A stretch of 64,000 nucleotides of DNA from Pseudonocardia sp. T1-2H (GCF_038039215.1 NZ_JBBPCL010000001.1:1178001-1242000); one strand, 5' to 3'. Positions 52,790 through 61,649 are shown, counted from the first letter of the stretch. Notes: generated by a model from the sequence alone, not told the origin. A program made the numbers and translations.

Positions 52790-53392
52790 TCAGCCCGGCG
52801 TGTTCGCCAGGGGCGAGCCGACCTGCAGCTGGTGGTGGACCGCGGCGGTGGTCCGCTGCCGGTCGCCGGTGGCCAGCAGGTCCAGCAGTGCGCCGCGCAG
52901 TACGGCGAGCGTTGCGCTGCGCCGGGCGAGCCCGGCGGGGGTGCCGCGCTGCTCAGGTGGTTGGGCTGCGGCCAGCACACCCAGCCAGTCCGCCACAGTG
53001 GCGCGGGCGAAGCCGGCCCATGGGCCGTTCGGGTCGAGCAGCGACCGCGCGTAGCCCTCCACCCACAGCGTGAGTAGCGCCCGGTGCTCGTCGGCGCACA
53101 GCCACTCCCACACCTGCGCCGCGACGGCCTCCAGCCCGGCCGGCGGGTCGTCGCCGACCGGGCGCAGCCGCTCCAGCAGGGCGAGCTCGTCGACGCGGGC
53201 CCGGGCCAGCAGCGCGCGCACCAGGCCGTCCTTGCTGCCGAACAGGAACAGCAGCACCCGGGGACTGGACCCGATCGCGGCGGCCAGCGGGCGCAGCGAC
53301 AGCTCCGCCAGACCGTGTTCGAGCACGTAGGCGTAGGCCGACTCCAGCAGCTCGGTCTGCCGCGCCGATGGGGTTGAGTTCGCACCTGCCAT
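52790..53392 (-). CDS. TetR-family transcriptional regulator
   Basis: 200 aa from ATG 53392 (MAGANSTPSARQTELLESAY). HTH at about 10-55: AYVLEHGLAELSLRPLAAAI then GSSPRVLLFLFGSKDGLVRA. The C-terminal ligand domain is helical (VAAQVWEWLCADEHRALLTL, TLAVLRGALLDLLATGDRQR). Divergent from a GNAT gene with a palindrome (53410-53429) in the 67-bp intergenic gap, so it likely represses both itself and the acetyltransferase. Confidence 0.87.
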   Translation of the reverse strand: MAGANSTPSARQTELLESAYAYVLEHGLAELSLRPLAAAIGSSPRVLLFLFGSKDGLVRALLARARVDELALLERLRPVGDDPPAGLEAVAAQVWEWLCADEHRALLTLWVEGYARSLLDPNGPWAGFARATVADWLGVLAAAQPPEQRGTPAGLARRSATLAVLRGALLDLLATGDRQRTTAAVHHQLQVGSPLANTPG

Positions 53393-53409
53393 GCCCGTAG
53401 CCTGCCACG

Positions 53410-53429
53410 ACTGAAACACTCGTGTCAGT
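53410..53429. promoter_or_regulatory. Palindromic TetR operator candidate
   Basis: ACTGAAACACTCGTGTCAGT: outer arms ACTGA/TCAGT and an inner ACAC-TC-GTGT dyad share nearly the same centre. Placed between the divergent tetR and GNAT starts, 18 bp from the TetR ATG. Confidence 0.6.
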
Positions 53430-53459
53430 AGATGAGTGTGGAGTTCGAGGAGGAGCGCA

Positions 53460-53960
53460 ATGGATGTCGCGGCACCCGCCCGGGCGACCATTCGCCGGCT
53501 CGACCGGCCCGGCGACCTTGGCTGGGTGGTGATGGCCCACGGCGAGCTCTACGACATCGAGTTCGGCTGGGACATCCGCTTCGAGACCCTGGTGGCCGGG
53601 ATCGTCGCCGACTACGCCGCCGACCACGACCCCGCCCGAGAGGCCGCCTGGATCGCCGAGGTCGACGGCCGGCGGGTGGGTTGTGTGTTCTGCGTCGCCG
53701 AGGACGAGACGACCGCGAAGCTGCGGATCCTGCTGGTCGATCCCCGCGGCCGGGGCCACGGCCTGGGTCGCCGCCTGGTCGACACCTGCCTGGACTTCGC
53801 CCGCGCCGCCGGCTACCGCCGGCTCATCCTGTGGACCAACGACGTGCTGGCCTCCGCGAGGAGGATCTACCAGGCCACCGGGTTCGAGCTGGTCGAACAG
53901 GAGCCCCACCACAGCTTCGGCCACAACCTCGTCGGGCAGAACTGGGCCAAGGACCTGTAG
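53460..53960 (+). CDS. GNAT-family N-acetyltransferase
   Basis: 166 aa; ATG 53460 follows GAGGAGGAG by 4 bp. Acetyl-CoA site RILLVDPRGRGHGLGRRLVD (R-G-x-G-x-G) at about 88-107, then ARAAGYRRLILWTNDVLASA and RIYQATGFELVEQEPHHSFG, the usual beta5-alpha4 region of MarR-associated GNATs. N-terminal HGELYDIEFGWDIRFETLVA is a conserved lid in that group. Probably acetylates a small molecule; control by the divergent TetR is likely. Confidence 0.88.
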   Translation: MDVAAPARATIRRLDRPGDLGWVVMAHGELYDIEFGWDIRFETLVAGIVADYAADHDPAREAAWIAEVDGRRVGCVFCVAEDETTAKLRILLVDPRGRGHGLGRRLVDTCLDFARAAGYRRLILWTNDVLASARRIYQATGFELVEQEPHHSFGHNLVGQNWAKDL

Positions 53961-54215
53961 GCGACGACATTCTTGTGGAACGACGGCAGAACGACAGTGA
54001 GTCGTCATTGCGGCCTGGCTGGTGGCGGGTCATAGCCGGCCGAGGTGATGGGCATCTCGGTTCGTGCCGCGGCGGTCGCGGTGCACCAAGGTGCGGGGCG
54101 ACGCGTGCTGCTCCCGGTTGCCACTCCCTCCCCCGCCCCGGGGCGGGCGCGCAGGGCTGCCGCGACCTCTTAATCCTGTCCGGAAACTGTCAGGGTTTCG
54201 AGATCTACTCCTCCC

Positions 54216-54755
54216 ATGTTCGAGACCAGCGCCGAGATCAGCCGCCTCCAGGAACTCCTGGACACCTCCGTGAACCGGTCCACCAGCCATCTGCGAGCCA
54301 TCGTCACACCCGGGGAGCGCACGCTGACCGCGGAGCAGCTCGTCCGCGTCGCCACGGGCATGTGCACCCTCGCCCTGGCCACTGTGACCCGGACGGGCGA
54401 ACCGCGGGTCAGCGGCGTCGACGGGCATCTCCTGCACGGCCGGTGGGTGCTGGGTACCGATCCGTCGGCCGCGAAGGCGCGTCACCTCCAGGACCGGCCG
54501 GCGGTGAGCGTGGCGTACCTGCGAGGTGAGGAGCTCGGGGTGTTCACCCACGGCCACGCGCGGCCGCTGAACCCGCAGCACGGGCCCGAGGACCCCCGGT
54601 GGCCGGAGACGCTCGAGTATCTCCGGGGGCACTACGGGCCCGAGGCGTTCGTCTGGACGGACGTGATCTTCTACCTGATCGAACCGACGTGGATGGTCGC
54701 CTACAGCCCCGACCCGGCCGCGATCGTGCAGATGGTGCCGTCGCCGACCCCGTAG
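54216..54755 (+). CDS. Pyridoxamine 5'-phosphate oxidase-family protein
   Basis: 179 aa split-barrel flavoprotein. MCTLALATVTRTGEPRVSGV, WVLGTDPSAAKARHLQDRPA and VSVAYLRGEELGVFTHGHAR are the family's core strands. The C-terminal FVWTDVIFYLIEPTWMVAYS is seen in actinobacterial F420/FMN-binding PPOX proteins. Stand-alone; 255 bp after the GNAT gene, own promoter likely. Substrate unknown. Confidence 0.82.
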   Translation: MFETSAEISRLQELLDTSVNRSTSHLRAIVTPGERTLTAEQLVRVATGMCTLALATVTRTGEPRVSGVDGHLLHGRWVLGTDPSAAKARHLQDRPAVSVAYLRGEELGVFTHGHARPLNPQHGPEDPRWPETLEYLRGHYGPEAFVWTDVIFYLIEPTWMVAYSPDPAAIVQMVPSPTP

Positions 54756-55264
54756 CCGTCACGAGCCCTCTCGTCCACCATGGTGGGCGGGCCGCAGCCG
54801 ACCGAGGTGGACCCGCCCTCGCCGGGCTCCCCTGCTCGGTCGGGCGCAGCGACTCCGCCCCGAGGAACCGTTCGCGGTTGCGCTCGTCAACCAGCGGCGG
54901 TGTGCGGATCGACGGCGTCCGGCCTTCCCCACCGCCGCGGCCCCACCTGCCGCGACCCAGGCGCTGACGAGGTCGCCAGCCTGCACTGCCGCAGGCCGAC
55001 AACACGAGCCCAGCAACCGCAACCGGCGTGCCGGCGGGCGCGCCGGTCCGGGGTTGCCCCGCGGACCTTTTGCTCTGCGCATACCGACGCGCCACCCGCC
55101 GCCGCGTCCCCACCGGGAGAGGGACATCAGCGGCCTTCGATCATGGAACTGTCACGCTCCTGTTCCTCTCACGCGGTGGCGGTGCCTTCCGGTGCGCCGG
55201 TCTGCGCAGAGCAAGGCTCCGCCGAGCAGGGGCCCGCCGAGCAGGGGCCGGCGGAGCGAGGGCG
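54756..55264. other. 509-bp gap with repeat-containing hairpin
   Basis: No supported gene: frames on both strands are Arg/Pro/Ser-rich with no domain or ribosome site. The right end (55216-55257) contains a hairpin serving the kinase gene. Short protein-like text (VDERNRERFLGAE, minus strand near 54870) is isolated and may be debris. Confidence 0.4.
55216..55257 (-). terminator. Hairpin with internal tandem repeat after the sensor kinase
   Basis: GCTCCGCC (55216-55223) pairs with GGCGGAGC (55250-55257). Between the arms GCCGAGCAGGGGCC occurs twice in direct repeat (55221-55234 and 55236-55249). Lies 8 bp after the kinase stop on the minus strand, so termination is the likely role. Confidence 0.5.
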
Positions 55265-56764
55265 TCAGACTCGGGTGGGTACCGGGGCCGGGGACTGAGC
55301 CGACACCCCCGGCAGGCGGACCGTGAACGCCGTCCGGCCCGGCTCGCTCTCCACCGAGACCGAACCGCCGTGCGCGGAGACGACCGCGTCGACGATCGCG
55401 AGGCCCAGCCCGGTGCTCGCCGTGTTGTTGACGGCCCGGACCCGGGACTTCTCCCCGCGCGCGAACCGCTCGAACACGTGCGGCAGCAGCGCGGGTGGGA
55501 TGCCTGGCCCGGTGTCGGTGACGGTGAGCTCGGCGGGTGATCCCGCGACGAGTCCGACGGTCACCTCGGTCCCGGCCGGGGTGTGTGTGCGGGCATTGGC
55601 CAGTAGGTTGACCAGCACCTGGGTGAGCCGCGACGCGTCGCCGACGACCGTGACCGGCTCGTCCGGCAGGTCCAGCTTCCAGTGGTGCCCGGGACCCGCG
55701 GCGTGCGCGTCCCCGACGGCGTCGAGGACGAGGCGGGTGAGGTCCACCTCGGCGCGTTCGAGCGGGCGGCCGGCGTCGAGACGGGCGAGCAGCAGCAGGT
55801 CCTCGACGAGCGTGCTCATCCTCATCGCCTGCGAGGAGATCCTGGTCAGGGCGTGCGTGGTGCTCTCGGGGAGGACGGTGCCGTCCCGGCGGGTCAGCTC
55901 GGCGTAGCCGCGGATCGCGGCGAGCGGGGTGCGCAGCTCGTGGCTGGCGTCCGCGACGAACTGGCGCAGCCGGGTCTCGCTCTCCTGTCGCGCCTCCAGC
56001 GCGCCCTCGACGTTGTCCAGCATGCGGTTCAGCGCCGCGCCGACCTGGCCGACCTCGGTGCGCGGGTCCGGGTCCCGGACGCGTTCGGCGAGCTCGATCT
56101 CGCCCTTGTCCAGCGGCATCGTGCTGACCTTCGCCGCGACGGCGGCGACCTGCTCGAGGGGCCGCAGCTCGCGGCGCACCACGAACGTCGCCGCCACGGC
56201 CGCACCGCCGAGCGCCACACCGATCACGACCAGCTCGATCACGACCAGGCCGTTGAGGATCCCGGTGGCCTCGTCCGCGGGCTGGCCCAGGGCCAGGATC
56301 TCGCCGGAGCCGCCGGGTAACGTCGCCACCCGGTACTCCCCGATGGACAGCCGCACGGGCTTCGGCCGGGTGTTCACGGGCAGCGCGGCGATCGTGGCGG
56401 CGTCGTGGGCCGGCAGGGCGGTCGACGAGCCCCGCAGGTCCGTGACCTCCGACTGCACGACGACGCCGTCGACGATCACGGCGCCGAGCGTGCGCGGCTT
56501 CTGGGCCGGGCCGAGGAAGTCGCGGGCCGGGCGGCCGGGGGGCGGGGGGACGCCGCGCTCCTGGAACTGCCGCGACACCGAGAACCGGTCCGCCGCTCCC
56601 ATGACGTCCTGGTCCAGGCGGTTGTAGAGGAACTCCCGCAGACAGAGCGTCGTCGCGACGCCGATCACCGCGCAGGCCAGCCCGAACAGCAGGAGCACGG
56701 TCACGACGAGCCGGGCCCGCAAGCTACGCCCGCGGTCCCGCAGACGTGCGCCCGCGGCGCTCAC
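55265..56764 (-). CDS. Two-component sensor histidine kinase
   Basis: 499 aa, GTG start. Helix 1 (ARLVVTVLLLFGLACAVIGV) and helix 2 (GLVVIELVVIGVALGGAAVA) flank an extracytoplasmic domain of about 135 residues. A HAMP segment (RRELRPLEQVAAVAAKVSTM) is followed by the phosphoacceptor His in FVADASHELRTPLAAIRGYA, N-box LTQVLVNLLANARTHT, G1 VTDTGPGIPPALL, F-box VFERFARG and G2 TGLGLAIVDAVVSAHGG. Same architecture as mycobacterial TrcS/TcrY-type kinases. It follows the response regulator by 25 bp. Kinase/regulator pairs of this type commonly lie next to GT39/GT2-GtrA genes in actinobacteria, so control of those envelope enzymes is plausible. Confidence 0.92.
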   Translation of the reverse strand: MSAAGARLRDRGRSLRARLVVTVLLLFGLACAVIGVATTLCLREFLYNRLDQDVMGAADRFSVSRQFQERGVPPPPGRPARDFLGPAQKPRTLGAVIVDGVVVQSEVTDLRGSSTALPAHDAATIAALPVNTRPKPVRLSIGEYRVATLPGGSGEILALGQPADEATGILNGLVVIELVVIGVALGGAAVAATFVVRRELRPLEQVAAVAAKVSTMPLDKGEIELAERVRDPDPRTEVGQVGAALNRMLDNVEGALEARQESETRLRQFVADASHELRTPLAAIRGYAELTRRDGTVLPESTTHALTRISSQAMRMSTLVEDLLLLARLDAGRPLERAEVDLTRLVLDAVGDAHAAGPGHHWKLDLPDEPVTVVGDASRLTQVLVNLLANARTHTPAGTEVTVGLVAGSPAELTVTDTGPGIPPALLPHVFERFARGEKSRVRAVNNTASTGLGLAIVDAVVSAHGGSVSVESEPGRTAFTVRLPGVSAQSPAPVPTRV

Positions 56765-56789
56765 CGGCGCCTCGTCCTCATGGGGGCGA

Positions 56790-57533
56790 TCATCCCGCGT
56801 CGGCGGCCGGCTTGAGCACGTATCCCGCGCCGCGCACGGTGTGGATCATCGACGCGCGGCCGGCGTCGATCTTCTTGCGCAGGTAGGACACGTACAGCTC
56901 GACGACGTTGGACTGGCCGCCGAAGTCGTAGTGCCACACCCGGTCCAGGATCTGCGCCTTGCTCAGCACGCGGCGCGGGTTGCGCATCAGGAAGCGGAGC
57001 AGCTCGAACTCGGTGGCGGTCAGCTCGACGTCCGTGCCGCCGCGCCGGACCTCGTGGCTGTCCTCGTCCAGCACGAGGTCCCCGACGACGAGCTCCGAGC
57101 CCTGCTTCGCCGCGGCCATCCCCGCCCGGCGCAGCAGCCCGCGCAGCCGCGCGACCAGCTCCTCCAGGCTGAACGGCTTGGTGACGTAGTCGTCCCCGCC
57201 CGCCGTGAGCCCGGCGACCCGGTCCTCGACCGCGTCCTTCGCGGTCAGGAACAGCACCGGCACCTCGGGCGCCTCGGCCCGCAGCCGGCGCAGCACCTCG
57301 AGCCCGTCCAGGTCCGGCAGCATGATGTCCAGGACGACCGCGTCCGGCTTGAAGTCCCGTGCCGTCCGGACCGCGCCGAGGCCGTCGGCCGCGGTGCGCA
57401 CGTCCCAGCCCTCGTAGCGCAGGGCCATGGACAGCAGGTCGGCCAGCGTCGACTCGTCGTCCACGACGAGCACCCGCACGGGGCTCCCGTCCGCGCGGCG
57501 CAGGGGTGCGGACTGCTCGCTCACCTCGGTCAT
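56790..57533 (-). CDS. OmpR/PhoP-family response regulator
   Basis: 247 aa from ATG 57533. Receiver domain: acidic pair in VRVLVVDDESTLADLLSMAL, phosphorylated Asp in DAVVLDIMLPDLDGLEVLRR, Thr in VLFLTAKDAVEDRVAGLTAG and Lys in DDYVTKPFSLEELVARLRGL. The winged-helix DNA-binding domain has TATEFELLRFLMRNPRRVLS, DRVWHYDFGGQSNVVELYVS and MIHTVRGAGYVLKP. Complete and canonical; partner of the kinase downstream. Confidence 0.94.
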   Translation of the reverse strand: MTEVSEQSAPLRRADGSPVRVLVVDDESTLADLLSMALRYEGWDVRTAADGLGAVRTARDFKPDAVVLDIMLPDLDGLEVLRRLRAEAPEVPVLFLTAKDAVEDRVAGLTAGGDDYVTKPFSLEELVARLRGLLRRAGMAAAKQGSELVVGDLVLDEDSHEVRRGGTDVELTATEFELLRFLMRNPRRVLSKAQILDRVWHYDFGGQSNVVELYVSYLRKKIDAGRASMIHTVRGAGYVLKPAADAG

Positions 57534-57681
57534 GGTAGTCAGCCTCGCGCCCGCGCCTGTGTCTCCTCTTGCCGTCTCCTGTGCGTTTTCTGTGACGACG
57601 CGCGGGGTCCGGGCACACGGTCCACAGGGTCTCCGCACAGCCCGCGGACAATACGCCTCGATCGACTTCGGTCTGGTGAGG

Positions 57682-58731
57682 TCACGGGTTGGGGATGATG
57701 ACCGCGCGTCCTTGGATCTTGCCGTCCTGCAGCAGCTGGTAGGCCTCGCCGGCGCGTTCCAAGGGGAAGTGCTCGACCAGCACCTTGATCTTTTCCTGCT
57801 GGGCGAGGGTGATCACCTCCATGAGTTCGGGAATGAAGCCCCAGTAGGGCGAGGCGACCGAACACTCGTGCGGCGGGCTCGAGAAGTTCACGGGTACGAC
57901 TCCGCCGCCGAGGCCGACGATGGTCAGGTGGCCCAGCACCCGGGCCACCTGCGCCGCCATTCGCAGGGTCGGGTCCACTCCGACCATGTCCAGCACGAGC
58001 TCGGCGCCCTGGCCCCGCGTGATGTCCTTGATGCGGGTGACCGCCTGGTCGCCCGAGAGCAGTGCCTCGTCCGCGCCCATGCGCTTGGCGGTCTCCAGTT
58101 TGTCGGCGGCGGTGTCCACGGCGACGACGGTGGTCGCCGCGCTGAGCGCGCGCAGAATCTGGATGGCCATCTGGCCCAGGCCGCCCGCCCCGATCACCAC
58201 CGCGGTCGAGCCCGGCCCCAGCAGGTGCAGCGACCGCTTGACGGCGTGATAGCTGGTCAGCCCCGCGTCGCTGAGCGGCGCGGCCTCGCGGGGATCGAGG
58301 GTGCCCAGTGGAAGCAGGAATCGCGACGCCGGAACCAGCAGGTACTCGGCCATTCCGCCGTCCTGACCATCCAGGCCCCCGCCCAGACCTGCGGTCTTCT
58401 GGCAGTAGTTCTCCCGGCCCTCCCGGCAGTTGGCGCACAGCCCGCAGCCCCAGGGACCGTAGACGAGCACGGGGTCTCCGGGCGCGAACCCGGTCACGCC
58501 CGGTCCCAGCGTCTCCACCCACCCCGCGTTCTCATGGCCGAGCGTGAAGGGCAGCCTCATGCCGTCTCCCGGCGCGGGTGGGGGTGGCGGTGCCTGCATG
58601 ATGTGCAGATCGGAGTGGCAGGCACCGGCGCCCGCGACCTTGACCAGGACCTGCCCGGGCCCGGGCTCGGGCACCGGCACCTCGCGCAGCTCGGGCGGTT
58701 TCTGCCATTCGACGAGTTGAAAAGCCCGCAT
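57682..58731 (-). CDS. Zinc-dependent alcohol dehydrogenase (NAD+)
   Basis: 349 aa MDR enzyme. Catalytic zinc: Cys in GAGACHSDLHIM and His/Glu in LPFTLGHENAGWVETLGPGV. Structural zinc: CGLCANCREGRENYC. Rossmann AVVIGAGGLGQMAIQILRAL with an acidic residue at the end of the next strand (TTVVAVDTAADKL), favouring NAD+. A Pro-rich insert (APPPPPAPGDGM) precedes the GHE motif. Last gene of the P450 operon, 29 bp after the P450; it would oxidise the alcohol formed by hydroxylation. Confidence 0.9.
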   Translation of the reverse strand: MRAFQLVEWQKPPELREVPVPEPGPGQVLVKVAGAGACHSDLHIMQAPPPPPAPGDGMRLPFTLGHENAGWVETLGPGVTGFAPGDPVLVYGPWGCGLCANCREGRENYCQKTAGLGGGLDGQDGGMAEYLLVPASRFLLPLGTLDPREAAPLSDAGLTSYHAVKRSLHLLGPGSTAVVIGAGGLGQMAIQILRALSAATTVVAVDTAADKLETAKRMGADEALLSGDQAVTRIKDITRGQGAELVLDMVGVDPTLRMAAQVARVLGHLTIVGLGGGVVPVNFSSPPHECSVASPYWGFIPELMEVITLAQQEKIKVLVEHFPLERAGEAYQLLQDGKIQGRAVIIPNP

Positions 58732-58760
58732 CGCAATTCCTTCGGTAGCTGGGTGCTGGC

Positions 58761-59984
58761 TCAGTCGCGGATCCCGTCGATGTCGATCATCATGTGGAGC
58801 GGGCCGCGGAAGATCTGGCTGCGGCGGTACGGCGGCGGGTCTTCGACGAGCCTCGGGTTCTCCACGCGACGGACGAACTCGGCGAGCGCGATCTGGACCT
58901 CGAGCCGCGCCAGCGGGGCGCCGAAGCAGTAGTGGATGCTCTGGCTGAAGCCGACGTGCTGGTTGTCGGGGCGCTCGAGGTCCGGCACGTCGGGGTTCTC
59001 GAACCGCGCCGGGTCGCGGTTCGCCGAGCCGTACGCGATGAAGATCGGCGCGCCTTTCGGGATGGTGGTGCCCGCGATGTCGATGTCTTCGGCCGCGCAG
59101 CGGGTGTGCCAGATCTGGACCGACGACTCCAGGCGCAGGAACTCCTCGACCGCGGGCACGACCAGCTCCGGCCGGCGGCGCAGCTGCTCGTACACGTGGG
59201 GGTGCCGCAGCATGGTGAGCACGCTGTGGGAGATCAGGTTGACCGAGGTCTCGTGCCCGGCGAACAGCATCAGCGCCGCGTTGTTGACGAGCCGGTCCTG
59301 GGGTAGGCGCCCCTCGGGGCCGTCGTCGTTCACCATTCCCGAGAACATGCCCGGGCCGGGCTTCTCGGCGTACTGGTCGAGCAGATCGGCCAGGTACTGC
59401 ATCAACTTGGCCACCTCACCGGCGGCCCGCTCCGCCCGGCGCTGCTGCTCCGGGTCGTTCGCCTCCGGGCCGAAGTCGGCCCCGTCCAGGGCGTTCTCGA
59501 TCCAGCCGTGGAAGTCCGGTATGGACTCCAGCGGCATGCCCAGGACCTTGCAGATCATGGTCACGGGCAGCGGGAAGGCGAACTCGTCGACGAGGTCGAT
59601 GCGGGTCCTGCCCTTCATGTTGTCCAGCAGCTCGGCGGTGAGGCGGCGGATCTCGGGCTCCAGGTCGGCGATCATGTGGGGGCACTCGGGCGGGCCGAAG
59701 TGCCGCATCATCCGGCGGCGATCTCGATCGTGTTCGGGCGGGTCTATGGTGATGATCATCCCCTCGAAAGGGTTGGGGAACTGGTACTGCGCGGGGCGCT
59801 TCCTCATATCCGAGCTGACCCGGGGGTCGTGGAGCAGCTGGACGATCTCTTGATAGGTGCTGGCGACGTAACTGCCGTTCGGCTGCCGCGACACCGGGGT
59901 CTTCCGCAGCTCTTCGTAGAACGGATACGGATTGGCGCGGTTGGCGTAGCGGAGGGACTGCTGCCAGGGCGTTTCCTCGGCCAT
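58761..59984 (-). CDS. Cytochrome P450
   Basis: 407 aa soluble bacterial P450. I-helix MLFAGHETSVNLISHSVLTM (A-G-x-x-T), ExxR in VPAVEEFLRLESSVQIWHTR, and PERF-like DPARFENPDVPDLERPDNQH. The heme loop is HVGFSQSIHYCFGAPLARLE, where Cys is the thiolate ligand but both glycines before it in the usual F-G-x-G-x-H-x-C-x-G are Ser. N-terminal RYANRANPYPFYEELRKTP is typical. It is flanked by its own ferredoxin, reductase and alcohol dehydrogenase, so it probably hydroxylates a small hydrophobic carbon source. Confidence 0.93.
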   Translation of the reverse strand: MAEETPWQQSLRYANRANPYPFYEELRKTPVSRQPNGSYVASTYQEIVQLLHDPRVSSDMRKRPAQYQFPNPFEGMIITIDPPEHDRDRRRMMRHFGPPECPHMIADLEPEIRRLTAELLDNMKGRTRIDLVDEFAFPLPVTMICKVLGMPLESIPDFHGWIENALDGADFGPEANDPEQQRRAERAAGEVAKLMQYLADLLDQYAEKPGPGMFSGMVNDDGPEGRLPQDRLVNNAALMLFAGHETSVNLISHSVLTMLRHPHVYEQLRRRPELVVPAVEEFLRLESSVQIWHTRCAAEDIDIAGTTIPKGAPIFIAYGSANRDPARFENPDVPDLERPDNQHVGFSQSIHYCFGAPLARLEVQIALAEFVRRVENPRLVEDPPPYRRSQIFRGPLHMMIDIDGIRD

Positions 59985-60027
59985 GATGCTCTCCTGTGCT
60001 GTCCGGTTGGTGCTCTCGAGCGGCGCG

Positions 60028-61428
60028 TCAGCGTCGGGGCCGGAACTCGGCTATGCGCTCGTTCGGGTCGTGGCCGGTCAGGACGACGTCGGGTATCGCC
60101 GTCGGGACACCCGGCGCGGGGAACTCGGCCGGCATCGGGTTCATGTCGTCGGGCCGATCCCAGCCCGGCGGCGGGGGCGGGAACGGAGCCGATTTCTCGA
60201 TCAGCCGCCCGTAGTGCTCCAGCCACTTGCCTTGATCAAAGCTGACAGCGGCAACGATGCGGCCCCGACGACCGTAGGCGGCGGCGAAGCGGCGCTCCTT
60301 GACCGACCCCTGCGTGAAGACGATCTCGTCGCCGAAGGGCGGCACGCCGACGGACTTGATGTTGACGCCGAACTGGCCGGACCAGAAGCCGGGCAGCAAC
60401 AGATGCGGGTGGTAGTCGGGCTCGAGGCTCACCATGTTGTGGGCCGCGACCTCGGCCCCGAGGACGGCATTGTCCCAGTGCTCCATCGCGAGAAACTGGT
60501 ACTCGTAGAGCACGTGGGGGGCGCGTGCCACGTCCCCCGCCACGTAGACCGAGTCGGTCACCACGCCGTTGATGTCGAAGGCGCGACCGCCGGCGTCGCA
60601 GCCGATACCCCAGAAGCCGGCCGCCAGCCCGGAGCCCTCCAGCCATTCCACGTTGCGGATCGACCCCAGCGAGGCCACCACCACGTCAGCCTCGACGGTG
60701 GTCCCGTCCGAGAGCCGAGCACGCCGCACGTGTCCGCCCGCGTCGCCCTCCAGCGACGACACGCCCACCCCGCAGCGCAGGTCCACGCCGTGGTCGCGTT
60801 GCATCTCCGCGGCGATCTCGCCGATCACCCCGCCGAGCGCGCCGACCAGCGGCGCCGAGCCCCGCTCGACGACGGTCACCGGGATATCGAGTTCTCGGCA
60901 GACGGAGGCCATCTCCGAGCCGATGAACCCGGCGCCGATGATCAGGACCCGCGCCGGCCGCGAGGCCAGCGCCTGTTGCAGCCGCGCGGCGTCCTCACAC
61001 GAACGCAGCGTGTACACCCCCTCCAGGGCGGCCTCGGTCGGGTTGGGCCACTGCCGTGCGCGGGTGCCCGTGGCGATCAGCAACCGGTCGTACGGCACCT
61101 GCTCGCCGACGGCCAGGCGCACCTGCTTGGTGGCCCGGTCCAACCCGGTGGCGGCCACCCCGAGCCGCCACTGCGCATCCACTTCCCGCAAGCGGGGCAG
61201 CTGGGTGTGGTCGGCCGGCACCCAACCTTTGAGCACCTGCTTGGACAGCGGGGGACGGTCGTAGGGCTCGTGTGGCTCGTCCCCGATGATGGTCAGAGAC
61301 CCGTTGAAGGCCTCCTCACGCAGGGCTTCGGCGGCCCGCAGTCCCGCCAGGGAGGCGCCGACGATGACGATCCGCCCGTTGGCCTTGAAGCCGCGCACCA
61401 ACTCCGCGACCGTTGCCGCCATGGTCAT
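60028..61428 (-). CDS. FAD-dependent ferredoxin reductase for the P450
   Basis: 466 aa. FAD motif RIVIVGASLAGLRAAEALRE near residue 20, NADH motif VLIIGAGFIGSEMASVCREL near 160, and second FAD contact DSVYVAGDVARAPHVLYEYQ near 290. FdR landmarks EPYDRPPLSKQVLKG and EHWDNAVLGAEVAAHNMV are present. About 50 residues longer than most, with a Pro-rich tail (PFPPPPPGWDRPDDMNPMPA). ATGA overlap with the ferredoxin. Delivers electrons from NAD(P)H to the ferredoxin. Confidence 0.92.
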   Translation of the reverse strand: MTMAATVAELVRGFKANGRIVIVGASLAGLRAAEALREEAFNGSLTIIGDEPHEPYDRPPLSKQVLKGWVPADHTQLPRLREVDAQWRLGVAATGLDRATKQVRLAVGEQVPYDRLLIATGTRARQWPNPTEAALEGVYTLRSCEDAARLQQALASRPARVLIIGAGFIGSEMASVCRELDIPVTVVERGSAPLVGALGGVIGEIAAEMQRDHGVDLRCGVGVSSLEGDAGGHVRRARLSDGTTVEADVVVASLGSIRNVEWLEGSGLAAGFWGIGCDAGGRAFDINGVVTDSVYVAGDVARAPHVLYEYQFLAMEHWDNAVLGAEVAAHNMVSLEPDYHPHLLLPGFWSGQFGVNIKSVGVPPFGDEIVFTQGSVKERRFAAAYGRRGRIVAAVSFDQGKWLEHYGRLIEKSAPFPPPPPGWDRPDDMNPMPAEFPAPGVPTAIPDVVLTGHDPNERIAEFRPRR

Positions 61429-61643
61429 GACCCCACGCTCCGCTCCGCACCGTCCAGGCGGTCGAGCACGATCGCCTGGACCGGGCAGGCCGCAGCGGCG
61501 CGATGAACCTGCAGGCGCCGCGCGTCATCGGGGTTCGGCTCGTAGGTAAGTACTTCGTCACGACTCAAGCGGAAGACCTCGTGGGCCAGAAACACGCACT
61601 GTGCGTATGCCTGGCACCGGTTCAGGTCCACGACGATCCGCAT
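61425..61643 (-). CDS. 3Fe-4S ferredoxin of the P450 operon
   Basis: 72 aa from ATG 61643, preceded by GGAAGGGG. MRIVVDLNRCQAYAQCVFLA gives Cys10 and Cys16; the third ligand is Cys53 in AAAACPVQAIVLD. The missing second cysteine of a 4Fe-4S motif makes it a 3Fe-4S P450-type ferredoxin. First gene of the Fd-FdR-P450-ADH operon. Confidence 0.92.
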   Translation of the reverse strand: MRIVVDLNRCQAYAQCVFLAHEVFRLSRDEVLTYEPNPDDARRLQVHRAAAACPVQAIVLDRLDGAERSVGS

Positions 61644-61649
61644 GGGCAA

